Assembly: GCA_946479035.1 (NCBI GenBank)
Contig: CAMLDW010000077.1
Span: 1-5,948 of the forward strand
Source of the DNA: an uncultured Chthonomonadaceae bacterium
GTDB taxonomy: Bacteria > Armatimonadota > Fimbriimonadia > Fimbriimonadales > Fimbriimonadaceae
Direction of reading: 5' to 3'
DNA: 5,948 nucleotides
In this document: positions 1 to 5,475 of the stretch, one piece after another
Layout of the letters: every line of letters starts with the position of its first letter
Numbering within the stretch: the first letter of the stretch is position 1
The notes under the pieces: model-generated
Told to the model about the DNA's origin: nothing
The model's input: only the letters and a program-made list of their open reading frames with translations
Databases searched by the model: none
Program-made: the position numbers and the translations under genes

Positions 1-78
1 GACTTCATGAAGGGGATGGCTGAGCTCGGCAAAGAGATGGACAAGCGGCACGACCCGGACCACAAGCCCGTCTTCTGA
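1..78 (+). CDS. C-terminal fragment of an unrecognised protein
   Basis: Frame 1 is open from the left edge to a TGA at 76-78 and gives the last 25 residues of a protein whose start lies outside the window. The tail is hydrophilic and strongly charged (DFMKGMAELGKEMDKRHDP, then DHKPVF), with no membrane segment or recognisable motif, and looks like a helical, Lys/Glu/Asp-rich cytosolic C-terminus. It is followed 23 bp later by a strong hairpin that could end its transcript, which supports the stop being a true gene end. No function can be assigned. The reading frame is short, so the call rests on the stop-hairpin arrangement and the lack of a competing gene. Confidence 0.55.
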   Translation, partial: DFMKGMAELGKEMDKRHDPDHKPVF

Positions 79-101
79 GCCTCCTCGCCTCCGAAAACGC
101 T

Positions 102-134
102 GCGGGCTCCGATCATCCGATCGGAGCCCGCTTT
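102..134. terminator. bidirectional intrinsic terminator between convergent genes
   Basis: A perfect 13-bp inverted repeat has left arm GCGGGCTCCGATC at 102-114, a four-base loop ATCC at 115-118, and right arm at 119-131. The right arm is followed by TTT on the plus strand. On the minus strand the stem is followed after a few bases by TTTT (complement of 94-97). It lies exactly between the end of the plus-strand gene (78) and the end of the minus-strand ABC operon (148), where a shared terminator is expected. The U-tracts are short, so termination efficiency is uncertain. Confidence 0.8.
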
Positions 135-147
135 CATGTTCGCTCCC

Positions 148-909
148 TTATTCCGCGTCCTCGCGCGGCAGGTACTGGAACCTCGAGAACCACCAGCCGC
201 TCAAGGCTAGCATTCCGATCCCGATCGTGATCAGCACGATCCATGCGAACAGGGGTCTTACTTCGGTCGCGCCGGCCTGCAACGCCGCGACCGGCGCGTG
301 AGAGAGCTTTTCCGGGTGCGTCGCCAGCACGCTCATGTAGGTGTTGACCGTCAACAGGTACATGTCGCCCTTCAGGTAGGGCACGAACGCCTCCCAGATG
401 AACGTGAACGCGAGGATCACCAGCATCGCGCGGTTCATGATGAGCGTGATGAACACGAACAGCGCCGAGTACGCTGCCGCACCGAGCAGCATGATCGCCG
501 CGTCCATCCAGAACATCCCTTGCGTCAACACGGAAGGCCCGACCATCACAAACCCAACCGCCAAGAGCGAGAGCCAGGACATCAGCGCCACGGCGACCAC
601 CGCGGCCGCGCCGCGCGAGAAAATGATCACGTTGCGCGGAACGGAGCGCGTCACGAGGTACACGATCGTCTTCTGCTCGATCTCCTGGCTCACTACCACC
701 GTCGTAAACATTGCAGCAGCGAGAGCGACGATGCGGTACACGATCATCCGCACGAGCAGTCCGTATTCCACGGCGCCGACCTCGTGGCTCGACATCGCCT
801 TCCACAGCGATCCCACACCGGCGAGCAGGAAGGCCAAAAGCACCCACACAACGATCCTCCCCGGCCGCAGCATGTCTTTCAGCGTCGTTTTCAGGATGAA
901 CGGGTTCAT
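148..909 (-). CDS. ABC-2 type transporter permease (permease B)
   Basis: A 253-aa integral membrane protein, the last gene of the four-gene ABC operon. It probably forms the membrane channel paired with ATPase B just upstream. Six hydrophobic segments are visible, roughly residues 19-35, 52-73, 100-123, 135-157, 161-179 and 220-241. After the second is SQEIEQKTIVYLVTRSVPR (about 74-92), the cytoplasmic E-x-x-x-T-x-x-x-L-x-x-x-x-x-x-R signature typical of ABC-2 permeases. The ATG (907-909) directly abuts the TAG of the ATPase gene (910-912) with no spacer. A GGAGG at 915-919 (read on the minus strand), five bases away, supports this start and implies translational coupling. The protein ends PREDAE shortly before the terminator hairpin. 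Family assignment is firm; the substrate is unknown. Confidence 0.9.
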   Translation of the reverse strand: MNPFILKTTLKDMLRPGRIVVWVLLAFLLAGVGSLWKAMSSHEVGAVEYGLLVRMIVYRIVALAAAMFTTVVVSQEIEQKTIVYLVTRSVPRNVIIFSRGAAAVVAVALMSWLSLLAVGFVMVGPSVLTQGMFWMDAAIMLLGAAAYSALFVFITLIMNRAMLVILAFTFIWEAFVPYLKGDMYLLTVNTYMSVLATHPEKLSHAPVAALQAGATEVRPLFAWIVLITIGIGMLALSGWWFSRFQYLPREDAE

Positions 910-1827
910 CTAGGCCTCCACCAAGTAATGGAAAACGGACTCGAGGTTGTTGTCGGGACTCTCGAAGCTGTAAACGCGCAGGCCGTCCTGCAAGACGAGC
1001 GAGGGAAGAGCGTCGTAGAAGAGCCCCGGCTGCTTCGTGCGGATCTCGAGCTCCTGTTCGTTCGGGTCTACCTCCGCGCTGATCACATAAGGCAGCGACA
1101 TGAGCTTGGAAGCGACCTCGCGCGGTTGGTCCGTCAGGATCCTGATCCGGTGCGGGTGGCGGTCGATCAGCTCGCGGATCGCGCGCAGGTCGCCGCTCGC
1201 AAGCATCCGGCCACGGTGCATCAGCATGATCGAGCGCGTCATCTGCTCCACCTCGAAGAGGATGTGGCTGCTCACTAGCACCGCCTTCCCTTTCGCCGCG
1301 AGGGTCGAGAGGTAGTCCATGTACTCGCGCCGGCCGACCGGGTCGAGGCCGTTCAGCGGCTCGTCCAAGAGCAGGATGTCGGGGTCGTTGAGCATCGCCT
1401 GCGCGAGCTTGATCCGCTGGCGCATCCCTTTGCTGTACCCCTTGAGCGCCTTGTCGCAGCGGTCCGCCATGCCGACCTCGTGGATTACGGAATCGGTGCG
1501 CGCCTTGGCCGGTGTGTCCTCCATCCCGTTCATGCGCGCCATCCGGTACACGAACTCGCGCCCCGAAAGGTACTCCGGAAAGTTGTCGATGTCCGGCACG
1601 TAGCCCAGCTTCTTGTAGACCTCGACGTTGGCGAACGGGTCCATGCCCATCACGCGAACGGAACCGGTCGTAGGTCGCATCTGGCCGGAGATCAGCCGCA
1701 TCATCGTGGTCTTGCCCGCGCCGTTCTGCCCCAGCAGCGCGGTCACGCCGGGCCCGATGTCGACGCTGATGTCGTTCATGCCGATCACCTGGCCGTACCA
1801 GACGCTGCACTCCTTGAACGAAATCAC
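910..1827 (-). CDS. ABC transporter ATP-binding protein (ATPase B)
   Basis: A 305-aa nucleotide-binding subunit that should power the adjacent ABC-2 permease. Visible motifs: Walker A GQNGAGKTT (33-41), signature YSKGMRQ (131-137, the Y-S-x-G-M form usual in ABC-2 systems rather than LSGGQ), Walker B ILLLDE (151-156) followed by PLNGLDP, and switch histidine H188 in VLVSSH. The usual Q-loop glutamine is replaced in the segment GYVPD. After the ATPase core is a C-terminal extension of about 80 residues ending NLESVFHYLVEA, resembling the DUF4162-type tail of such ATPases. I chose the GTG at 1827-1825. It overlaps the preceding stop as GTGA, and GGAGG at 1835-1839 lies seven bases upstream. An ATG at 1914 would add 29 Arg/Gly-rich residues that merely read through the end of permease A. 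Confidence 0.93.
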   Translation of the reverse strand: MISFKECSVWYGQVIGMNDISVDIGPGVTALLGQNGAGKTTMMRLISGQMRPTTGSVRVMGMDPFANVEVYKKLGYVPDIDNFPEYLSGREFVYRMARMNGMEDTPAKARTDSVIHEVGMADRCDKALKGYSKGMRQRIKLAQAMLNDPDILLLDEPLNGLDPVGRREYMDYLSTLAAKGKAVLVSSHILFEVEQMTRSIMLMHRGRMLASGDLRAIRELIDRHPHRIRILTDQPREVASKLMSLPYVISAEVDPNEQELEIRTKQPGLFYDALPSLVLQDGLRVYSFESPDNNLESVFHYLVEA

Positions 1828-2783
1828 CCGACCACCTCCACCGCGCGCACGCGCTTCCAAACGAGCCGCAGGGCGATCAGGCTGACGGCCAGCACCGCGC
1901 CGATCGCGAGCCACGGTGCGGGCCGGTTCACGTCAATGCCCTTGTCTAGGCCGGTGAACACCGTCGCGGAATCGATGTTCAAGAAGATCTTTGCCACGCC
2001 GATGTTCAGACCGTCGATCGAAAGGTAGTACAGCTTCTCTGCCAGACCGACAAGGTCCTGGCGCGAACTGTTCGGATCCTGAAGGATCACTCCGATCACG
2101 GTCGTGACGAAGTAGAGGATGAAGTAAGCGCCGACGTACGTCGCACCAGCCATCCGGCCCTGGTTGAACAGCGAGCTCACCCCGAGCACGAGGCTCGCGT
2201 GCAACGATGCGCCGAACACCGTGAACCCGACAACGCGCAACAAGAGCCAAGGGTCGTCTGAAATAAAGCCGTACTCCCGATAGTTCATCGCTCCAAACGC
2301 GTAGAACATCACGGCTGGCAGGAGCATCGCAAAGGCGACCGGCACGAACACGCCCACCCACTTTCCGATCAGATAGTCTTTCTTCGTGCAAGGCTTGCTC
2401 AGGTAGACGAGCAGCGCGTTTGCCCGGTTGTCGTTCGCAATCGCGCCCGCTCCCGCAATCATCGCGATGAAAAGGAACCAGTGCTGGCCGAACGAGTATC
2501 CGTGCAGGAACTGGCCGGTCCAATTGAGCGCGCCGAGCTGCTCTAGCGCGCGCTGCGCGTTCCCGCCCGTGCCCTGCAGCGCAGAGTCTAGGAAGAACAG
2601 GATGATCAGCATGACGATGTAGTACCAACTCCCGCCTATCAGGCAGCGCCAGTACCACTTGTTCTGGATCGTCCTCAAGACCTGGTGCTTCGCGATCACC
2701 TTCCACCGCTGGGTCGGCGGGTCGAGAACGCCGTCGTACGTGCGGTACGAAAGGTCTGCGATCGGACCGGTCGCGTTAGACAT
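1824..2783 (-). CDS. ABC-2 type transporter permease (permease A)
   Basis: A 319-aa membrane subunit, second gene of the operon, probably partnered with ATPase A upstream. A cytoplasmic N-terminus of about 50 residues (containing SYRTYDG) precedes six hydrophobic stretches near 52-69, 101-117, 142-166, 180-205, 212-234 and 290-310. Between the second and third is NDNRANALLVYLSKPCTKKD followed by YLIGK. This matches the ABC-2 permease pattern of a loop, L-x-x-P, a basic patch, then Y-x-x-G-K. The loop between the first two helices (about 70-100) and the stretch 235-289 are long and polar and could face outward. The ATG (2781-2783) overlaps the end of ATPase A by 8 nt, and GGAGG at 2790-2794 sits six bases upstream. 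It is only distantly like permease B, so it is a second permease type and not a recent copy. Confidence 0.9.
   Translation of the reverse strand: MSNATGPIADLSYRTYDGVLDPPTQRWKVIAKHQVLRTIQNKWYWRCLIGGSWYYIVMLIILFFLDSALQGTGGNAQRALEQLGALNWTGQFLHGYSFGQHWFLFIAMIAGAGAIANDNRANALLVYLSKPCTKKDYLIGKWVGVFVPVAFAMLLPAVMFYAFGAMNYREYGFISDDPWLLLRVVGFTVFGASLHASLVLGVSSLFNQGRMAGATYVGAYFILYFVTTVIGVILQDPNSSRQDLVGLAEKLYYLSIDGLNIGVAKIFLNIDSATVFTGLDKGIDVNRPAPWLAIGAVLAVSLIALRLVWKRVRAVEVVG
1835..1839 (-). promoter_or_regulatory. Shine-Dalgarno site that fixes the ATPase B start
   Basis: GGAGG on the minus strand, seven bases before GTG at 1827. It decides in favour of the 305-residue product over the longer reading frame, because no comparable purine-rich site was relied on for the upstream ATG and that extension lacks family similarity. 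The site lies inside the coding end of permease A, consistent with re-initiation by ribosomes finishing that gene. Confidence 0.8.
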
Positions 2784-3693
2784 GCACGGCCTCCAAGAAC
2801 GCCTCTTCCAAGGAGCGCTGCGCCAGCGCGAGGTGCCGCACCTGCGCGCCCGACTGCGTCGCTGCCTGGAAGACGCGGCGCGCCGTCTCGTCGAGCTTCG
2901 TCTCGCTAAAGATGCGGTACTCGCCGCGCTTGATCTCCTCCAGCGTCATGCCCATTGCCTGCACCGCGCCGACGAACTCTGGCGAGGGCTCTCGCAGCTC
3001 GACGTCCACCGGCTGACCCTTGATCGACTTCAAATCGCGGATCTGCCCCGCCGCGCGCAGCTTTCCGGCCAAGAGCACTACGGCGTAGTCGCAGATGCGC
3101 TCGATGTCCTTGAGCAAGTGCGAGGAGACAAGGACCGAAAGCCCCTTTCCGTGCGAGACGGACCGCACGAGCCCGAGCATCTCCTCGCGCCCGCGCGGAT
3201 CGAGCCCGTTGGTCGGCTCGTCCAGCAGTAGCAGCTTGGGGCCGTGCACGAGCGCCTGCGCGAGCTTGATCCGCTGCTTCATCCCGGTCGAATAGGTCTC
3301 GACGTTGCGGTAGCGCGCCTCGCCGAGCCCGCAGTACTCGAGCACCTCGTGCGCGCGGCGCAGCGCCTGGTTGCCGGGCAGCCCCGCCAACTCGCCCGCG
3401 TAGGCGACGAACTGCACGGCGGTCATGCCGGGGATGTGGCAGTCCTGCTCGGGCATGTAGCCGACGTTCTGGCGGATCATCTGCCCCTCGGTCGCGAGGT
3501 CGTGGCCGAGGATGTTGCCGCCGCCGACCGCCGGGTCGACGAACCCGAGCATCGTCTTGAGCAGGGTGGTCTTGCCCGCGCCGTTGGGCCCCAAAAGGCC
3601 GACGCAGCCCTCGGGGAGGCTGACTGTGAAGTCCTCGAGGGCCGTGAAACTGCCGTATTTGACTGTGAGGTTCTTAAACTCGGCGACCGGCAC
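2776..3693 (-). CDS. ABC transporter ATP-binding protein (ATPase A)
   Basis: First gene of the operon, 305 aa, a cytoplasmic ATPase subunit. Motifs: Walker A GPNGAGKTT (35-43), signature YSTGMKQ (134-140), Walker B LLLLDE (154-159) followed by PTNGLDP, and H-loop histidine H192 in VLVSSH. The Q-loop region reads GYMPEQD. A C-terminal domain from about residue 225 ends with RSLEEAFLEAVHV, the S-L-E-E-x-F pattern of DUF4162-type tails. It has the same length and plan as ATPase B but clearly diverged sequence, so the two are old paralogs. The start is GTG at 3693-3691, the earliest start codon after an in-frame TGA at 3700-3703 ± a few codons upstream, and it yields the normal family N-terminus (EFKNLTVKYG). 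No Shine-Dalgarno precedes it. A TAAACT box eight bases upstream suggests a nearly leaderless transcript. Confidence 0.92.
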   Translation of the reverse strand: MPVAEFKNLTVKYGSFTALEDFTVSLPEGCVGLLGPNGAGKTTLLKTMLGFVDPAVGGGNILGHDLATEGQMIRQNVGYMPEQDCHIPGMTAVQFVAYAGELAGLPGNQALRRAHEVLEYCGLGEARYRNVETYSTGMKQRIKLAQALVHGPKLLLLDEPTNGLDPRGREEMLGLVRSVSHGKGLSVLVSSHLLKDIERICDYAVVLLAGKLRAAGQIRDLKSIKGQPVDVELREPSPEFVGAVQAMGMTLEEIKRGEYRIFSETKLDETARRVFQAATQSGAQVRHLALAQRSLEEAFLEAVHV

Positions 3694-3701
3694 GATTGGG
3701 G

Positions 3702-3707
3702 AGTTTA
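3702..3707 (-). promoter_or_regulatory. candidate -10 box of the ABC operon
   Basis: TAAACT on the minus strand (TANNNT form), ending eight bases before the GTG of ATPase A. With the usual 6-7 bases to the transcription start, the 5' leader would be only about 1-2 nt, fitting the absence of a Shine-Dalgarno site. I see no convincing -35 box at 16-18 bases spacing. This is a weak, single-box call supported mainly by its position and by similar boxes at other leading genes in this window. Confidence 0.4.
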
Positions 3708-3727
3708 CGCGCTGGGCTCAAGGCCGG

Positions 3728-3754
3728 TTGCCAGATTCGGACCAAAGGTATCCT
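3728..3754 (+). promoter_or_regulatory. candidate promoter of the ndk-like gene
   Basis: TTGCCA (3728-3733) and TATCCT (3749-3754) are separated by 15 bases, shorter than the ideal 17. The -10-like box ends 11 bases before the ATG, giving a predicted leader of about 5 nt. No Shine-Dalgarno sequence lies between them (CGCCGCCAGAA). The divergent spacer is only 72 bp, so this promoter and that of the ABC operon share the same stretch of DNA. Confidence 0.45.
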
Positions 3755-3765
3755 CGCCGCCAGAA

Positions 3766-4182
3766 ATGGAAGAGACGACGCTCGTCCTCATCAAGCCCGG
3801 CGGGGTTTCGCGCAACCTGGTCGGCGAGATCGTGCGGCGGATCGAGGCGCGGGGCCTGCAGGTCGCCGGGCTCAAGCTGATGCGCGCGCCCAAAGCGCTG
3901 GTGCAGGAGCACTACGCGGAGCACAAGGCGCGGCCGTTCTTCAAGTCGGTCTGCGAATACCTGACCAGCGGGCCGGTCGTGGCGATCGCAGTGCAGGGGG
4001 AGAACGCGGTGAAGGCGGTGCGCGCGATGATGGGCGCGACCAACCCGATCGAGGCGCTGCCGGGGACCGTGCGCGGTGACCTCGCGCTGACGATCGCGGA
4101 CAACCTGACCCACTCGTCTTCCGACCTGGCGGCGGCGAAGCGGGAGCTCAAGCTCTGGTTCCCAGAAAAGCTGCCGCGCTGA
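3766..4182 (+). CDS. ndk: nucleoside diphosphate kinase
   Basis: A 138-aa cytosolic enzyme that moves the gamma-phosphate from ATP to other (d)NDPs through a phospho-histidine, of normal family length. With a constant offset of two from classical numbering I can place K10 (K12), Y50 (Y52), F58 (F60), R86 (R88), T92 (T94), R103 (R105), N113 (N115), catalytic H116 (H118), S118 (S120) and E127 (E129). The block GATNPIEALPGTVRGD (90-105) is characteristic. Oddities: KPD near the N-terminus is KPG (G12), and the active-site motif RN-x-x-HGSDS reads DNLTHSSSD, so the Arg and the Gly after the histidine are changed. The ATG at 3766 gives the canonical start ETTLVLIKP. The frame stays open upstream to 3244, but only antisense to ATPase A. 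It stands alone, divergent from the ABC operon. Confidence 0.93.
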   Translation: MEETTLVLIKPGGVSRNLVGEIVRRIEARGLQVAGLKLMRAPKALVQEHYAEHKARPFFKSVCEYLTSGPVVAIAVQGENAVKAVRAMMGATNPIEALPGTVRGDLALTIADNLTHSSSDLAAAKRELKLWFPEKLPR

Positions 4183-4192
4183 GCGCCTCGCG

Positions 4193-4744
4193 TCACTTCT
4201 TCAGTTCGATCACGACCGGCTCGAGGCGCCAGGAGTCCGGCTTGCGCTCCGCGTGGCCGTCGAGGAAGCCGACGGCGCACGTCCTGCCGTCGAACCAGTC
4301 GAGCTGGTCAAGGCCGCCGTGCGCGTTCTTTGCGATGAGCTTCGATTGGAAGAGGACCGGCACGGACTCGGGCCTTTGTACGAGAGAGAGATCGACCCCC
4401 GAGAGAACGTCGAGGAAAGCGAACTTCTTGTTCGTCGTCCCGAGGCCGTCGGCGGCGAAGAGCTGACTGTCTTTGACGTACGGCATGGTCGCGTCCTCCC
4501 AACCCTCCGCGAGCGGCAGGTGTTCGTCGTAGTCGGCGGCGTACATGGCTAGGCCGAGCGCGATCTGCTTGACTGCAGCCATCGGGCTCTCTGTCTCGAA
4601 GCGCACCTGTTCTTGCCTGTTCGCCTGCGAAGGAAACAGCAGGTTGAACATGACCAAGAGGACGACAAAGCTACACAGGAGGAGCAAGAGCGCGACCGAA
4701 ATGGCCAGCCACGAACGAAGCCAGGGTCTGCGCTCACTTTTCAT
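4193..4744 (-). CDS. membrane-anchored DGHA-motif protein, H-X9-DG / DUF1559-like (paralog 2)
   Basis: A 183-aa protein with a short basic N-terminus, one strong membrane anchor (about residues 12-37, Leu/Val-rich) and a domain that should lie outside the membrane. The domain has QIALGLAMYAADYDEHLP (60-77), then W82 and MPYVKD (87-92), and near the end FLDGHAE (160-166) followed by W172. These are the hallmarks of the H-X9-DG/DUF1559-like head found behind prepilin-type N-termini in Armatimonadota and Planctomycetes. Here there is no prepilin cleavage motif, and the position ten before the DG is Asp152 instead of His. The ATG lies inside the end of the upstream paralog (11-nt overlap), with AAAGGA at 4750-4755 as ribosome binding site, so translation is probably coupled. 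Molecular function is unknown; a structural or cell-surface role is a guess. Confidence 0.8.
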   Translation of the reverse strand: MKSERRPWLRSWLAISVALLLLLCSFVVLLVMFNLLFPSQANRQEQVRFETESPMAAVKQIALGLAMYAADYDEHLPLAEGWEDATMPYVKDSQLFAADGLGTTNKKFAFLDVLSGVDLSLVQRPESVPVLFQSKLIAKNAHGGLDQLDWFDGRTCAVGFLDGHAERKPDSWRLEPVVIELKK

Positions 4745-5354
4745 GTCTGTCCTTTGATGTAGAGTCGATCACGACGACGATCGGCGCCTCGGGCCAGGCC
4801 TTGGGCTCGAACCTCGCATGTCCGTCGACGAACGAGACGACGCATCCTTTCCCTTTCGGGCGCAGCGAGCGGATGGAGAGGTCTCCACTCGCGTTGCGGC
4901 GCAGATCGATCGACTGGAACGTCAGCGGCACCTTCTCCGGGCCATAGACGGTCGCGATGTCAAGGATGGAAACTGGCCTGAAGAACGCATAGCCGTACTG
5001 GTCCGGCTGCCTGTCCTTGATCAGATTATCCCGGTACACCAGGTCGTTCTTGACGTAAGGGAAGGTCGAATCGACCCAAGACTCTGCGGGCGGAAGGCGG
5101 TCGTCGTTGTCAGCCGCGTACATGATGGCTCCAATCACCTGCTGCTTGACGTTGGAGAGAGACCGTGGCCCGGGAGAATAGCCGCCGTTGCTCGTGAACA
5201 CTGGAAAAAAGACTACGAAAACAATGAGTAGAGCGCAAAACGCGACCACGCCCATGAGCCAAGGGTTCACCCGTGCGACAGGGGCATCGGGACGCGGGTA
5301 GTTCCCGTCCGCGTCGCCCTCTTGCATGACCTTGTACGTGTGCAGGTCGCTCAT
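4734..5354 (-). CDS. membrane-anchored DGHA-motif protein, H-X9-DG / DUF1559-like (paralog 1)
   Basis: A 206-aa paralog of the downstream gene product. It has a polar cytoplasmic tail of about 30 residues, a single membrane helix at about 32-53 and an external domain. Shared landmarks are IGAIMYAADNDDRLP (74-88), W93, FPYVKN (98-103), a P-E-K-V-P-L-x-F-Q-S block in the middle, and FVDGHA (175-180) followed by W187. The eponymous His of the H-X9-DG motif is missing: the residue ten before the DG is Lys167. No prepilin-type GFTLIE-like sequence precedes the helix, so the protein is predicted to be a plain signal-anchored membrane protein. The two genes form an operon led by this one. The start ATG (5352-5354) follows a promoter-like element at 5370-5398; only a weak GGAG/AAGG lies nearby. 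Function unknown. Confidence 0.8.
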   Translation of the reverse strand: MSDLHTYKVMQEGDADGNYPRPDAPVARVNPWLMGVVAFCALLIVFVVFFPVFTSNGGYSPGPRSLSNVKQQVIGAIMYAADNDDRLPPAESWVDSTFPYVKNDLVYRDNLIKDRQPDQYGYAFFRPVSILDIATVYGPEKVPLTFQSIDLRRNASGDLSIRSLRPKGKGCVVSFVDGHARFEPKAWPEAPIVVVIDSTSKDRHEK

Positions 5355-5369
5355 CGCTCCGCCGCCTTA

Positions 5370-5398
5370 AGGATAGCGGACGGAGCAGCCGGCTGCAA
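5370..5398 (-). promoter_or_regulatory. candidate promoter of the DGHA-protein operon
   Basis: Read on the minus strand, TTGCAG (5398-5393) is followed after exactly 17 bases by TATCCT (5375-5370), whose end is 15 bases before the ATG. The predicted leader is about 8-9 nt. The -10 sequence is identical to that before the ndk-like gene. The -35 half matches the TTGACA consensus in only three positions, so the -10 and the spacing carry the call. Confidence 0.5.
5385..5396. repeat. 12-bp perfect palindrome overlapping a promoter
   Basis: GCAGCCGGCTGC is a perfect palindrome lying in the spacer and running into the -35 half of the predicted promoter for the DGHA operon. A dimeric regulator could bind there and block transcription. 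In GC-rich DNA a 12-bp palindrome can also arise by chance, and I see no second copy in the window. Confidence 0.35.
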
Positions 5399-5464
5399 GG
5401 TGCGGCGAAGAACCTTCCAGGCGAAGAGTCTGGAGGGATGACAGTCGGCGCCCGCGCTTCGGGC

Positions 5465-5470
5465 TATTCT
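5465..5470 (+). promoter_or_regulatory. candidate -10 box of a leaderless DinB-like gene
   Basis: TATTCT ends five bases before the ATG at 5476, so the usual distance to the transcription start places it on or within one base of the A of the ATG. The bases between (TTGCC) hold no Shine-Dalgarno site. No good -35 is seen at 16-18 bases; ATGACA (5438-5443) resembles one but is 21 bases away. Confidence 0.5.
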
Positions 5471-5475
5471 TTGCC

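Noticed and set aside
298..1278. 326-codon plus-strand open frame rich in His and Arg
   Set aside because: It is antisense to the permease B and ATPase B genes and is a compositional shadow, with no start signal or family signature.
134..1810. 558-codon open frame on the minus strand, spanning both ATPase B and permease B
   Set aside because: It is out of frame with both real genes, is Arg/Ala/Gly-rich low-complexity translation typical of GC-rich shadow frames, and has no domain. The overlapping frames carry full ABC motifs.
1828..1914. 29-residue N-terminal extension of ATPase B from the ATG at 1914
   Set aside because: It overlaps the end of permease A, is Arg/Gly/Ala-rich and precedes the normal family start. 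The GTG at 1827 has GGAGG seven bases upstream and the typical GTGA overlap.
3244..3765. Upstream extension of the NDK reading frame
   Set aside because: The extra residues lie antisense to ATPase A. NDK begins canonically at ETTLVLIKP, and the total length of 138 residues from 3766 is normal for the family.
4253..4552. Plus-strand open frames inside the DGHA paralog 2 gene
   Set aside because: They are antisense to a gene supported by paralogy, a membrane anchor, a ribosome binding site and an operon overlap.
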